Source: Streptomyces griseus
GTDB lineage: Bacteria; Actinomycetota; Actinomycetes; Streptomycetales; Streptomycetaceae
Assembly (NCBI RefSeq): GCF_900460065.1
Contig: NZ_UAVD01000025.1
Location: 1-64,000, forward strand
Reading direction: 5' to 3'
DNA: 64,000 bases
Positions 1 to 8,587 of this stretch are shown here, in pieces. Under the pieces are notes generated by a model, which searched no databases, had not been told where the DNA came from, and saw only the letters and a list, made by a program, of their open reading frames with translations. The stretch's first letter is position 1; each line of letters starts with the position of its first letter. The translations under genes were made by a program, and so were the position numbers.

Positions 1-984
1 GGCCGCGGTGATCAGCGGGCCCATCTCGGAGGCGGGGTCGTTGCCGGGGCCGATCTTGATCTTCTCAGCGCGCTCGCGGATCTTGGCGACCAGCTCGTCG
101 CCGATCGCGCCGACCGCGACGACGGCGGAGATCGCCATGCAGCGTTCGCCCGCGGAGCCGTACGCCGCCGAGACCGCGGCGTCGGCGGCGGCGTCCAGGT
201 CGGCGTCCGGGAGGACCAGCATGTGGTTCTTGGCGCCGCCGAGCGCCTGGACGCGCTTGCCGTTGGCGGAGGCCGTGGCGTGGATGTAGCGGGCGATGGG
301 GGTGGAGCCGACGAAGGAGACGGCGGCCACGTCGGGGTGGTCGAGCAGGGCGTCCACCGCGACCTTGTCCCCGTGGACGACGTTGAGGACGCCGTCCGGG
401 AGGCCGGCCTCGGCCGCCAGCTCGGCCAGCAGGTTGGCGGCCGAGGGGTCCTTCTCGCTGGGCTTCAGCACGAAGGTGTTGCCGCAGGCGATGGCCAGCG
501 GGAACATCCACATCGGCACCATGGCAGGGAAGTTGAACGGGGTGATGCCCGCGACGACGCCGAGCGACTGGCGGATCGAGGAGACGTCGACCCGGCTGGA
601 CACCTGGGTGGACAGCTCGCCCTTGAGCTGGGTGGTGATCCCGCACGCCAGCTCGACGATCTCCAGGCCCCGGGCGACCTCGCCCAGCGCGTCCGAGTGC
701 ACCTTGCCGTGCTCGGCGGTGATCAGCGCGGCGATGTCGTCGCGGTGGGCGTCGAGGAGCGCGCGGTAGCGGAAGAGGACGGTGGTGCGCTGGGCGAGCG
801 AGGAGGTGCCCCAGGTGGCGTACGCGGTCTTCGCCGCCGCCACGGCCGCGTCGACCTCCTCCGCGGAGGCCAGCGCGACCTGCGTGGTGACCGCGCCGGT
901 GGCCGGGTCGGTGACGGGACCGTACTGGCCCGACGTGCCCTCCACGGTCTTGCCGCCGATCCAGTGGTTGACGGTCTTCGTCAT
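1..984 (-). CDS. mmsA: Methylmalonate-semialdehyde dehydrogenase (CoA-acylating), 3' part cut by window edge
   Basis: NAD-dependent, CoA-acylating aldehyde dehydrogenase. In inositol catabolism this family (MmsA/IolA) turns malonate semialdehyde into acetyl-CoA and CO2, and it also acts in valine degradation. The 328 codons present start at ATG 984 (MTKTVNHWIGGKTVEG) and show the cofactor-binding TPFNFPAMVP segment, the GSTP glycine motif, and the catalytic cysteine in GERC near residue 282. The family is usually about 500 residues, so roughly the last third lies beyond base 1. It is the last gene seen in the leftward iol operon, 57 bp after iolD; that gap holds a weak 6-bp inverted repeat (1007-1012/1024-1029). 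The context supports the inositol (IolA) role. Confidence 0.93.
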   Translation of the reverse strand, partial: MTKTVNHWIGGKTVEGTSGQYGPVTDPATGAVTTQVALASAEEVDAAVAAAKTAYATWGTSSLAQRTTVLFRYRALLDAHRDDIAALITAEHGKVHSDALGEVARGLEIVELACGITTQLKGELSTQVSSRVDVSSIRQSLGVVAGITPFNFPAMVPMWMFPLAIACGNTFVLKPSEKDPSAANLLAELAAEAGLPDGVLNVVHGDKVAVDALLDHPDVAAVSFVGSTPIARYIHATASANGKRVQALGGAKNHMLVLPDADLDAAADAAVSAAYGSAGERCMAISAVVAVGAIGDELVAKIRERAEKIKIGPGNDPASEMGPLITAA

Positions 985-1041
985 GACGTACTCCTTCAGG
1001 CTTCTGGCCGCTCAGGCCGTTCGAGCGGCTTCAGGCGGTCT

Positions 1042-3069
1042 TCACAGGTGGCGGCGTCGGGCGGCGACCTGCCGGTCGTACTCCTCCCGGGCCTTGACCG
1101 CCGCCGGCCGGCTCGCGGTCTCGGCCACCGGAACATCCCACCACGCCTGTGCCGGAGGGGGGCCCGACACTGTGTCGGGCGTTTCGGTCTCGACGTAGAC
1201 ACAAGTGGGGCCCTCCGCGTCCCGGGCCTCGGAGAGTGCGGTGCGCAGGTCGTCGACGGTGGTGGCGCGCAGGACGCGCAGGCCGAGGGAGGCCGCGTTG
1301 GCGGCCAGGTCGACGGGGAGCGGCGGGCCGGTGAAGCCGCCGTCGGCGTCCCGGTGGCGGTAGGCCGTGCCGAAGCCTTCGGCGCCGACCGCCTCGGAGA
1401 GCCCGCCGATGGAGGCGTACCCGTGGTTCTGGAGGATCAGCAGCTTCAGCGGCAGGTTCTCCTGGACGGCGGTGACGATCTCGGTGGGGTTCATGAGGTA
1501 CGTGCCGTCGCCGACGAGCGCCCAGACGGGGCGGCGCGGCCGGTGCGGGCCGCCCCGGGCCCCGTCGGCGAGCAGGACGCCGATCGCGGCGGGGATCTCG
1601 TAGCCCATGCAGGAGTAGCCGTACTCGACGTGGTACTGGTCGGGGGAGCGGGTGCGCCAGAGCTTGTGCAGGTCGCCGGGGAGGGAGCCCGCGGCGTTGA
1701 CGATGATGTCGTCCTCGGTGACCAGGGCGTCCAGCAGGCCGAGGACCTGGGTCTGGGTGGGGCGCGCGGTGGGGTCGGGGGTGGCGAAGGATGCTTCGAC
1801 CCGTTCCTCCCACGCCTCCTTCGCGCCGGTGTACTCCGTCTCGTACGCCGGGTCGACCCGGTAGCCGCGTCCGGCGAGCTGTGCCGTGAGCGCCTCCAGT
1901 CCGGTGCGGGCGTCGGCGACCAGGGGGAGGGCGGCCAGCTTGTGGGCGTCGAAGCCGGCGATGTTGAGGTGGAGGAAGCGGACCGACGGGTTGGCGAAGA
2001 GGGTGCCGGAGGCGGTGGTGAAGTCGGAGAAGCGGGTGCCGACGCCGATCACCAGGTCGGCGGTGCGGGCCAGTTCGTCGGCGGTGGCGGTGCCGGTGTG
2101 GCCGATGCCCCCGACGTCGGCCGGGTGGTCGTGGCGGAGCGCTCCCTTGCCCGCCTGGGTCGCGGCGACCGGGATGCGGGTGGCGGCGGTGAACGCGGCG
2201 AGCGTCTCCTCGGCGGCGCTGTGCCGGACCCCGCCGCCCGCGACGATCAGGGGACGGCGGGCGGAGCGGATCGCCCGTACCGCCGTCTCCAGCTCGTACG
2301 TGTCGGGCGCGGGCCTGCGGACGTGCCAGTCGCGCTCGGCGAAGAACTCCTCCGGCCAGTCGTACGCCTCCACCTGCACGTCCTGCGGCAGCGCGAGCGT
2401 GACGGCCCCGGTCTCGGCCGGGTCGGTGAGGACCCGCATCGCCTGGAGGGCCGCCGGGATCAGCGCCTCGGGCCGGGTGATCCGGTCGAAGTAGCGCGAG
2501 ACGGGGCGCAGACAGTCGTTGACGGACACGTCGCCGGCGTAGGGGACTTCGAGCTGCTGGAGTACGGGGTCGGCGGGGCGGGTCGCGAAGGTGTCACCGG
2601 GCAGCAGGAGGACGGGCAGGCGGTTGATCGTCGCGAGGGCGGCCCCGGTGACGAGGTTGGTGGCCCCCGGGCCGATGGACGTGGTCACCGCGTGCGCGGA
2701 GAGCCGCCCCGACTGGCGGGCGTATCCGACGGCCGCGTGCACCATGGCCTGTTCGTTGCGGCCCTGGAGGTAGGGCATGCGGTGCGCGGCCCCGGCACCA
2801 CTGTGGCCGTTCGCGTTGCCGTTCGCGCCGCCGCCGTTCCCGTCGCCGTTTCCGCGCGGGCCCGCCTCGACGAGCGCCTGGCCGATGCCCGCGACGTTCC
2901 CGTGCCCGAAGATGCCCCAGGTGGCGCTGATGAGCCGCTGCCGACGGCCGTCGCGCTCGGTGTACTGCCGGGCCAGGAAGGCGACCAGGGCCTGAGCGGT
3001 GGTCAGCCGGCGGGTGGGGCCGTGGGCGTTCGCGGAAGGTGCCGTGCGGGCGGGACTCGTCGGGCTCAA
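1042..3069 (-). CDS. iolD: 3D-(3,5/4)-trihydroxycyclohexane-1,2-dione hydrolase
   Basis: Thiamine-diphosphate enzyme that opens the ring of 3D-trihydroxycyclohexane-1,2-dione to 5-deoxy-glucuronate in cytosolic myo-inositol breakdown. The 675-residue product has the ThDP-family order: N-terminal Pyr domain (RLISATWGIFGHGNV), central domain, and C-terminal PP domain with GDGTYLMNPTEIV as the GDG...N Mg/ThDP motif. The start is taken as TTG at 3069, because GGAGGT lies 6 bases upstream and the frame begins MSPTSPAR. This TTG overlaps the iolB stop (TTGA), which indicates translational coupling. An oddity is a Gly/Asn-rich insertion of about 25 residues near residue 70 (about 2800-2870), between two conserved blocks. 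Bacillus IolD is about 637 residues, so the extra length fits the insertion and the loose N-terminus. Confidence 0.94.
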   Translation of the reverse strand: MSPTSPARTAPSANAHGPTRRLTTAQALVAFLARQYTERDGRRQRLISATWGIFGHGNVAGIGQALVEAGPRGNGDGNGGGANGNANGHSGAGAAHRMPYLQGRNEQAMVHAAVGYARQSGRLSAHAVTTSIGPGATNLVTGAALATINRLPVLLLPGDTFATRPADPVLQQLEVPYAGDVSVNDCLRPVSRYFDRITRPEALIPAALQAMRVLTDPAETGAVTLALPQDVQVEAYDWPEEFFAERDWHVRRPAPDTYELETAVRAIRSARRPLIVAGGGVRHSAAEETLAAFTAATRIPVAATQAGKGALRHDHPADVGGIGHTGTATADELARTADLVIGVGTRFSDFTTASGTLFANPSVRFLHLNIAGFDAHKLAALPLVADARTGLEALTAQLAGRGYRVDPAYETEYTGAKEAWEERVEASFATPDPTARPTQTQVLGLLDALVTEDDIIVNAAGSLPGDLHKLWRTRSPDQYHVEYGYSCMGYEIPAAIGVLLADGARGGPHRPRRPVWALVGDGTYLMNPTEIVTAVQENLPLKLLILQNHGYASIGGLSEAVGAEGFGTAYRHRDADGGFTGPPLPVDLAANAASLGLRVLRATTVDDLRTALSEARDAEGPTCVYVETETPDTVSGPPPAQAWWDVPVAETASRPAAVKAREEYDRQVAARRRHL

Positions 3070-3977
3070 GGCGTTACCTCCGGGCCGGGCGACGGATGCG
3101 CCGTGTACAGCGGGAGTCTGGCGTCGATCGGCTCGCCCGGCCAGGTGTCGCGGATCCATCGGTGGTCGGGATGGTCGCGGATCAGCCAGGCGCGCTCCTC
3201 CCCCGGCCCGGCCATCACGTTCAGGTAGTACAGCGTCCGGCCGGGCGGGGCGATGGACGGGCCGTGCCAGCCGTCGGGGATGAGGACGGCGTCGCCGTCG
3301 CGCACTTCGGCGAGGACGTCCGTGCCGCCGTCGTGCGACGGGGAGACGCGGTGGTAGCCGATCCCGCCGTCCGCGACCTCGAAGTAGTAGATCTCCTCCA
3401 GTTCGCACTCCTCGCCCGGCACGTGCTCGTCGTGTTTGTGCGGCGGGTAGGAGGACCAGTTGCCGCCGGGGGTGAGCACCTCGACGGCGATCAGCCGGTC
3501 GCAGTCGAAGGTGTCGGCCGCGGCGAAGTTGTTCACCTGGCGCGAGCAGGTCCCGGAGCCGCGCAGCTCGACGGGTACCTCCGGCGCGGGGCCGTAGCGA
3601 GCGGGGAGTCGTCGCTCGCACTTCGCTCCTGCCAGGGCGAAGCGGCCACCTGCGCCGGAGGCGATCTGTGCGGGGGAGTCACGCGGTACGTAGGCGAAGT
3701 CGGAGACCCCGCTGAACACGCTCTCCCGGCCCAGCAGTTCAAAGGTCTCGCCTGCCGTACGCACCGTACATGCACCGGCCAACGGCAGGACGATCCATTC
3801 ACTGCCGCCGGTGTCGAGCGTGTGAACACCTCCCGGTTCCAGCTCCAGCACCCGCAGGGCCGAACGCTCCCAGCCGGCCCGCCCGGGGTCGATGTCGACG
3901 GCGTACGCCCCGCGCGCTGCGCTGCCGGCCGGCAGGTGGTGGCGAGGGTGCGGCTGTTGCTGGTGATGCGTCGTCAT
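3066..3977 (-). CDS. iolB: 5-deoxy-glucuronate isomerase
   Basis: Cupin-type isomerase that converts 5-deoxy-D-glucuronate to 2-deoxy-5-keto-D-gluconate, the step between IolD and IolC. The 303 residues carry two cupin halves. The second half holds the metal-binding set around PPHKHDEHVPGEECELEEIYYF (His, His and Glu) with a further His near GDAVLIPDGWHGP, as expected of KduI/IolB proteins. It starts at ATG 3977, where the ATG overlaps the stop of the upstream aldolase gene (ATGA), and its own stop overlaps the iolD start. The order iolC-aldolase-iolB-iolD-mmsA follows the pathway closely. Confidence 0.94.
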   Translation of the reverse strand: MTTHHQQQPHPRHHLPAGSAARGAYAVDIDPGRAGWERSALRVLELEPGGVHTLDTGGSEWIVLPLAGACTVRTAGETFELLGRESVFSGVSDFAYVPRDSPAQIASGAGGRFALAGAKCERRLPARYGPAPEVPVELRGSGTCSRQVNNFAAADTFDCDRLIAVEVLTPGGNWSSYPPHKHDEHVPGEECELEEIYYFEVADGGIGYHRVSPSHDGGTDVLAEVRDGDAVLIPDGWHGPSIAPPGRTLYYLNVMAGPGEERAWLIRDHPDHRWIRDTWPGEPIDARLPLYTAHPSPGPEVTP

Positions 3978-4885
3978 GCCCCCTGCCTACCCGTACCGAG
4001 CAGCGATACGGCGGTGTCGACGGCACTCTTCACGTCCCCGTCGACCGGGTAGAGCAACGAGCGGCCCACGACCAGCCCCCGTACGGTGGGCAGCCGCAGC
4101 GCGTCGCGCCATTTCCCGTACGCGGCGTCCTGGTCGTGGCCGACCTCGCCGCCGAGCAGGACGGCGGGCAGGGTGGAGGCCTCCATGGCCCGGGCCATGG
4201 CGTCGGGGTCGTCGGTGACGGGGACCTTCAGCCAGGTGTACGCGGACGTCCCGGCGAGGCCCGACGCGATGGCGATGGAGGTCGTCACGGCTGCGGCGCC
4301 GAGGTCGTTGCGGAGGCGGCCGTCGACGCGCCGGCAGAGGAACGGCTCGACGAAGACCGGCAGCCGGTGCGCGGCCATCGCGTCGATGGTCCGGGCGGCG
4401 GCGTGCAGGGTGTCCAGCGAACCGGGGTCGTCGTAGTCGATGCGCAGGAGCAGCTTCCCCGCGTCGAACCCGTGGCGGACCAGGTCGTCGGGGCGGTGGC
4501 CGGTGAACCGGTCGTCGAGCTCGAACGCGGCGCCGGCGAGTCCGCCGCGGTTCATCGAGCCCATCACGACCTTGTCCTCCAGGGCCCCCAGCAGGAGGAG
4601 GTCCTCCAGGACGTCGGCGGAGGCGAGCACGCCGTCGACCCCGGGGCGGGAGAGGGCGAGGCAGAGCCGCTCAAGGAGTTCGAAGCGGTTGGCCATGGCG
4701 AGGGACCGGTCCCCCACGGCGAGCGCGCCGCGCGCGGGATGGTCCGCCGCGATGATCATCAACCGGTCGCCGGGGTGCCGGATCAGCCGCCGTCGTCTCC
4801 GTCGCGCGGCGGCCTCGGCCACGGCTTCGGGGCGCTCGGCGCGCAACCGCACGAGCGCGGAGAGGGAGGGCGCGAAAGGCGTCAT
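3974..4885 (-). CDS. DhnA/LacD-like (beta/alpha)8 aldolase of the inositol operon
   Basis: A 303-residue TIM-barrel protein of the type usually annotated 'Cgl0159 family' in actinomycete iol operons. In Bacillus the next step after IolC is IolJ, which splits 2-deoxy-5-keto-gluconate-6-phosphate into dihydroxyacetone phosphate and malonate semialdehyde. No IolJ-type fructose-bisphosphate-aldolase-like gene is visible here, so this protein is the best candidate for that step (inference). Visible features are the early strand LMIIAADHPARGAL, GKLLLRIDYDD and the late SAYTWLKVPVTDD, where the lysine is in the position of a Schiff-base residue of class I aldolases. It overlaps iolC and iolB by 4 bp each (ATGA). 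Confidence 0.8.
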   Translation of the reverse strand: MTPFAPSLSALVRLRAERPEAVAEAAARRRRRRLIRHPGDRLMIIAADHPARGALAVGDRSLAMANRFELLERLCLALSRPGVDGVLASADVLEDLLLLGALEDKVVMGSMNRGGLAGAAFELDDRFTGHRPDDLVRHGFDAGKLLLRIDYDDPGSLDTLHAAARTIDAMAAHRLPVFVEPFLCRRVDGRLRNDLGAAAVTTSIAIASGLAGTSAYTWLKVPVTDDPDAMARAMEASTLPAVLLGGEVGHDQDAAYGKWRDALRLPTVRGLVVGRSLLYPVDGDVKSAVDTAVSLLGTGRQGA

Positions 4886-6081
4886 GAGCCCGCTCCGGTC
4901 CCGGCGGCACCGGGCGCGGAGTCACCCGTCGGGGCGTCTCCGGTCCGGGAACCACCGGCCGGGGAATCACCGGTCCGGGAATCACCGGTCGGGGCGTCTC
5001 CCGACGAGGCGTCTCCGGGCGAGGCGTGTCCGGGCGGGGCATCGGCCGTGGTTCCGGAGGGCCCCTGGGCGCCGGGGGTCGTCCGAGGGCCCGGGTCCGA
5101 CGTGACGGCCCCGGCCCTGACGGCTTCCTCGACCTCGTCCGGGAAGGGCATCGCGGACGAGCAGGCGAGCCGCGAGGCGACGATGGCGCCGGCCGCGTTC
5201 GCGTACCGCACGATGCGCTCCAGCGGCCACCCGGCGAGCAGCCCGTGGCAGAGCGCGCCCCCGAACGCGTCCCCCGCGCCGAGTCCGTTGACCACGTCCA
5301 CCGGCAGCGGCGGGCAGTCGGCGGTGGTGCCGTCGCGGTGGACGGCGAGCACGCCCTTCGGGCCCTGTTTGACGACGGCGAGCTCCACCCCGGCCGCGAG
5401 CAGGGCCCGGGCCGCGGCGTACGGTTCGCGTTCGCCGGTCGCGATGCGGCACTCGTCGACGTTGCCGACGGCGACCGTCGCGTGGGCCAGCGCTTCGCGG
5501 TACCGCGCGGGCGCCTCGGCGCTGTCGTCACCGCCGTCCCAGAACATGGGCCGCCAGTCCAGGTCGAAGACGGTCGCCGTGCGGGGCGGGCCGGCCGGGC
5601 CGGTGGTGCGCGCCGCGAGTGCGGCCAGGGTGGCGGAGCGGCTCGGCTCGGCGCTGAGTCCGGTGCCCGTCATCCAGAAGATCCGGGCCTCGCGCACCGC
5701 GTCCAGGTCGAGGTCCGGCGCGTGGATCTCCAGGTCGGGGGCCTTGGGGTGACGGTAGAAGTAGAGCGGGAAGTCGTCCGGCGGGAAGACCTCGCAGAAG
5801 GTGACCGGGGTCGGGTACTCCGCCACGGTCGTCGCCCAGCGGGCGTCCACCCCGAACCGTTCCAGCTCCTGATGGAGATACGCGCCGAAGGCGTCCTGCC
5901 CGGTCCGGGTGATCACGGCCGTCCGCCGCCCCAGCCGGGCCGCCGCCACCGCGACGTTCGTCGGGGAGCCGCCGAGGAACTTGCCGAACGTCTCGACCCG
6001 GGCGAGCGGTACCCCGATCTCCAGCGGGTAGAGGTCCACCCCGATCCGCCCCATGGTGATCACGTCGTACGGCTCAGGCAT
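4882..6081 (-). CDS. iolC: 5-dehydro-2-deoxygluconokinase
   Basis: PfkB/ribokinase-family kinase that phosphorylates 2-deoxy-5-keto-D-gluconate. The glycine-rich GGSPTNVAVAAARLG near residue 35-50 and the catalytic GLGAGDAFGGAL near residue 265 define the family. ATG 6081 (MPEPYDV) is chosen because GAAGGG sits 6 bases upstream; ATG 6087 is in frame but directly abuts that Shine-Dalgarno sequence. Of the 399 residues, about the last 80 form a low-complexity tail built on a TGDS/TGDAP unit (bases about 4890-5090), not expected in IolC. It is the first gene of the leftward operon and its stop overlaps the aldolase start. Confidence 0.92.
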   Translation of the reverse strand: MPEPYDVITMGRIGVDLYPLEIGVPLARVETFGKFLGGSPTNVAVAAARLGRRTAVITRTGQDAFGAYLHQELERFGVDARWATTVAEYPTPVTFCEVFPPDDFPLYFYRHPKAPDLEIHAPDLDLDAVREARIFWMTGTGLSAEPSRSATLAALAARTTGPAGPPRTATVFDLDWRPMFWDGGDDSAEAPARYREALAHATVAVGNVDECRIATGEREPYAAARALLAAGVELAVVKQGPKGVLAVHRDGTTADCPPLPVDVVNGLGAGDAFGGALCHGLLAGWPLERIVRYANAAGAIVASRLACSSAMPFPDEVEEAVRAGAVTSDPGPRTTPGAQGPSGTTADAPPGHASPGDASSGDAPTGDSRTGDSPAGGSRTGDAPTGDSAPGAAGTGAGS

Positions 6082-6120
6082 GCCCATCCCTTCGACCCGC
6101 CGGTGGCCGGCTGGGTCCCA

Positions 6121-6184
6121 GGTGTAGCCCCCTCCCGGGAACCCTGTCAACATTTTGTCCGGACATTCGGACGAACCCTTGACA
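6121..6184. promoter_or_regulatory. Divergent iol promoters with central palindromic operator
   Basis: Leftward promoter: TTGACA (minus strand, 6150-6145), 18 bases, then TACACC (6126-6121), ahead of iolC. Rightward -35: TTGACA at 6179-6184 ahead of the iolE-like gene, with only a weak -10 near 6202, so that transcript would have a very short leader. Between the two -35 boxes lies TGTCCGGACA (6156-6165), within a longer inverted repeat GTCCG-6-CGGAC (6157-6172). The position suits a repressor shutting both directions. The regulator (GntR or LacI type) is not encoded next to it in this window. Confidence 0.62.
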
Positions 6185-6215
6185 CTCTTCCGCACGGCCC
6201 GTGAGGCTGGGCGTT

Positions 6216-7142
6216 ATGACCCCCTCCGTCCGCTCCCCGGCCCGCATCCGTATCGGCTCGGCCCCCGACTCCTGGGGTGTGTGGTTCCCCGACGACCCGA
6301 AGCAGGTGCCGTGGCAGCGCTTCCTCGACGAGGTGGCCGAGGCCGGGTACGCGTGGATCGAACTCGGCCCGTACGGCTATCTGCCCACCGACCCGGCGCG
6401 GCTGGCCGACGAGACCCGCGCGCGGGGGCTGAGGGTCTCCGCCGGGACCGTGTTCACCGGACTGCACCACGGCCCTGACGTCTGGGACCGGACGTGGGCG
6501 CATGTCGCGGACATCGCCGGACTGACCCAAGCCATGGGCGCCGAGCACCTGGTCGTCATCCCCTCCTTCTGGCGCGACGACAAGACGGGCGAGGTGCTGG
6601 AGGACAGGGCGCTCACCCCGGCGCAGTGGCGTGAACTGACCGCTCAGACCGAGCGGCTGGGCCGGGAGGTCCGCGAGCGCTTCGGGCTGCGCATCGTCGT
6701 CCACCCGCACGCCGACACCCACATCGACACCGAGGAGAACGTCAACCGCTTCCTCGACGCCACCGATCCGGATCTCGTCTCCCTGTGCCTGGACACCGGG
6801 CACTACGCCTACTGCGGGGGCGACAGCCTCAAGCTCATCGAGACGTACGGGGAGCGCATCGGCTACCTCCACCTCAAGCAGGTCGATCCGGAGATCCTGG
6901 CGACGGTGGTGGCGGACGAGGTGCCGTTCGGGCCGGCGGTGGCCCGGGGGGTGATGTGCGAGCCGCCCGGCGGGGTCCCCGCACTGGAACCGGTGCTGGA
7001 AGCCGCCCGGGCCCTGGACGTCGACCTGTTCGCGATCGTGGAGCAGGACATGTATCCCTGCCCGCCGGACAAGCCGCTCCCCATCGCGCGCCGCACCCGG
7101 GAGTTCCTCCGCTCCTGCGGAAGGCCCGGCGCAACGGCCTGA
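6216..7142 (+). CDS. IolE-like TIM-barrel inosose dehydratase / isomerase
   Basis: AP-endonuclease-2 superfamily TIM barrel of 308 residues. It most resembles IolE, the metal-dependent 2-keto-myo-inositol dehydratase that feeds IolD. Matching blocks are IGSAPDSWGVWFP near the N-terminus, VVHPHADTHIDTEENVNRF, SLCLDTGHYAYCGGD and GYLHLKQVDP, whose His/Asp/Glu residues are typical metal ligands. ATG 6216 is preferred, with GTGAGG about 9 bases upstream; an in-frame GTG at 6201 is the alternative. It diverges from the iolC operon over a shared control region and supplies the dehydratase step that operon lacks. An isomerase role (IolI/IolH type) cannot be excluded. Confidence 0.8.
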   Translation: MTPSVRSPARIRIGSAPDSWGVWFPDDPKQVPWQRFLDEVAEAGYAWIELGPYGYLPTDPARLADETRARGLRVSAGTVFTGLHHGPDVWDRTWAHVADIAGLTQAMGAEHLVVIPSFWRDDKTGEVLEDRALTPAQWRELTAQTERLGREVRERFGLRIVVHPHADTHIDTEENVNRFLDATDPDLVSLCLDTGHYAYCGGDSLKLIETYGERIGYLHLKQVDPEILATVVADEVPFGPAVARGVMCEPPGGVPALEPVLEAARALDVDLFAIVEQDMYPCPPDKPLPIARRTREFLRSCGRPGATA

Positions 7143-7370
7143 GCCCGTCGGCGCTTCGGGCTCGGCCGCGGGACCCGTTTCACCCGTTCTGCTACAGCGG
7201 TCATCATTTCGGCGCACATATCTCGGTTACGCGTGGTTTCTGTCACAGCCGGTCGACAGCTCCGCGCCGCCTGCCGTCCGAGTCGGCCCGGCCGAGCACA
7301 GGCTGAGTGGTCGTCAGCCTGCGCCGCGGAGCGCAGCAGAGCCGGAGAAGCGCTGAGAGAGGTGTCACCG

Positions 7371-7562
7371 ATGACCGACGGAACGCTCTGGTCCTACAAG
7401 GACATTGCCGCGCACATCCAGGTCCAGCCGGACACCGTCCGCTCCTATCGCAAGCACGGGCTCCTGCCCCCGCCCGACCAGGTGAGGAACGGGAAGCCGT
7501 ACTGGTACGGAGACACCATCCGCGCCTGGGTCGCCTCCCGCCCCCGCAACCGGAGCCGCTGA
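7371..7562 (+). CDS. Small winged-helix/MerR-like DNA-binding protein
   Basis: A 63-residue protein that is essentially one DNA-binding domain. LWSYKDIAAHIQVQPDTVRSYRKHG reads as a helix-turn-helix followed by LPPPDQVRNGKPYWYGDTIRAWVASRP, the 'wing' pattern of MerR/AlpA-like excisionase folds. No effector domain follows, so it probably acts as a small co-regulator or forms dimers (inference). Start at ATG 7371 is supported by GAGAGAGG 8 bases upstream. It stands alone: 228 bp after the iolE-like gene and convergent with a methyltransferase gene. Target genes are unknown. Confidence 0.72.
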   Translation: MTDGTLWSYKDIAAHIQVQPDTVRSYRKHGLLPPPDQVRNGKPYWYGDTIRAWVASRPRNRSR

Positions 7563-7605
7563 CCTCCGGTCCCGCACGGCGGCCCCGCCCTCCGGGGCCG
7601 CCCCG

Positions 7606-8358
7606 TCAGCTCCGGGCGGGCGCCCGGAAGAGGGCCGTCCAGAGGAACGGCTCCCCGAAGACCGGGGATTCGGGGGCCTCGTCGTTCATCCGGCGCAGCT
7701 CGATCTCCGTCAGCCCGGAGAAGACGTGACGCAGTTCGTCGTCCGTGTAGGCGAGCCCGCCGTGCAGACCGCCCGTCAGATAGAGCTCGGCGTCGGGCAG
7801 CTCCGAGCCCATCCCGCCCTCTCCGGCGGCGAAGCAGGTGAGCGCGAAGTGGCCGCCGGGCGCCAGGCAGCGCTCCAGGAGGGCGAGATAGCTGATGCGC
7901 CGGTGGGGTGGCAGATGGTGGAAGCAGCCCGAGTCGTAGATCAGGTCGTAGGGGCCGGCGAGGGCGGCCCCCGCCGCCGTCAGGGCGAACGCGTCACCGT
8001 GGTGGAACCGGATGGTCCCGGCCCCCGCCTCGTCGGCCCGCTCCCGGGCCCAGGCCAGCGCCTCCGGGGAGAGGTCGACCGCGTCGACGTCGAAGCCGAG
8101 CGCGGCCAGACGGAGGGCGTTGCGGCCGGGCCCACAGCCCAGTTCGAGCGCGCGCCCCGGGGCGATCCGCCCCTGGCGGAGGTGGGCGTCGAGGTTCTCG
8201 TCGGGCTTCTCCGCGAAGAACGGGACCTCGCGTGAACGGTCCGCGTAGAACGCGTCCCACCAGGACGCCCCACCAGCCGTCCACCGGTCCGCCTCCGGGG
8301 CGAACAGGCCGTCCAGCAGAGCCAATACGTCATCGGTCGTCGATACGTTCCGGTGCAT
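7606..8358 (-). CDS. Class I SAM-dependent methyltransferase
   Basis: A 250-residue Rossmann-fold methyltransferase. Motif I is ALELGCGPGRNALRLA near residue 70, followed by the acidic VDAVDLSPEAL and a motif-II-like YDLIYDSGCFHHLPP. The N-terminal WWDAFYADRSREVPFF is common in small-molecule (tellurite-resistance/TehB- or UbiE-like) methyltransferases. The substrate cannot be read from the sequence. Start ATG 8358 has GGAGAAGGGGG upstream; a TAGAAT -10-like hexamer lies on the minus strand at 8388-8383. It is a monocistronic-looking gene convergent with the small HTH gene. The 229 bp between it and the exporter gene show nothing I can support. Confidence 0.85.
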   Translation of the reverse strand: MHRNVSTTDDVLALLDGLFAPEADRWTAGGASWWDAFYADRSREVPFFAEKPDENLDAHLRQGRIAPGRALELGCGPGRNALRLAALGFDVDAVDLSPEALAWARERADEAGAGTIRFHHGDAFALTAAGAALAGPYDLIYDSGCFHHLPPHRRISYLALLERCLAPGGHFALTCFAAGEGGMGSELPDAELYLTGGLHGGLAYTDDELRHVFSGLTEIELRRMNDEAPESPVFGEPFLWTALFRAPARS

Positions 8359-8587
8359 CCGGGCCCCCTTCTCCGTGAGGGAATTCTAGGCGGGATGGGC
8401 AGGAAAGCCCAGGTCAGAGGCGCTTTACCGATGCCGTCCGCGGGCCTGTGGAGACCCCCCGGCCGGCGGCCGGGCCCGGGCCCCGCCCATCATCCGTCCG
8501 TTGCCGGGCGGGCCCGCCCTGTCGCCTCCAGAGGGCATTCCCGGCTTCCCCGAGGACCCCTTTCCGGTCGACTTCGGTGTGAGGGTC

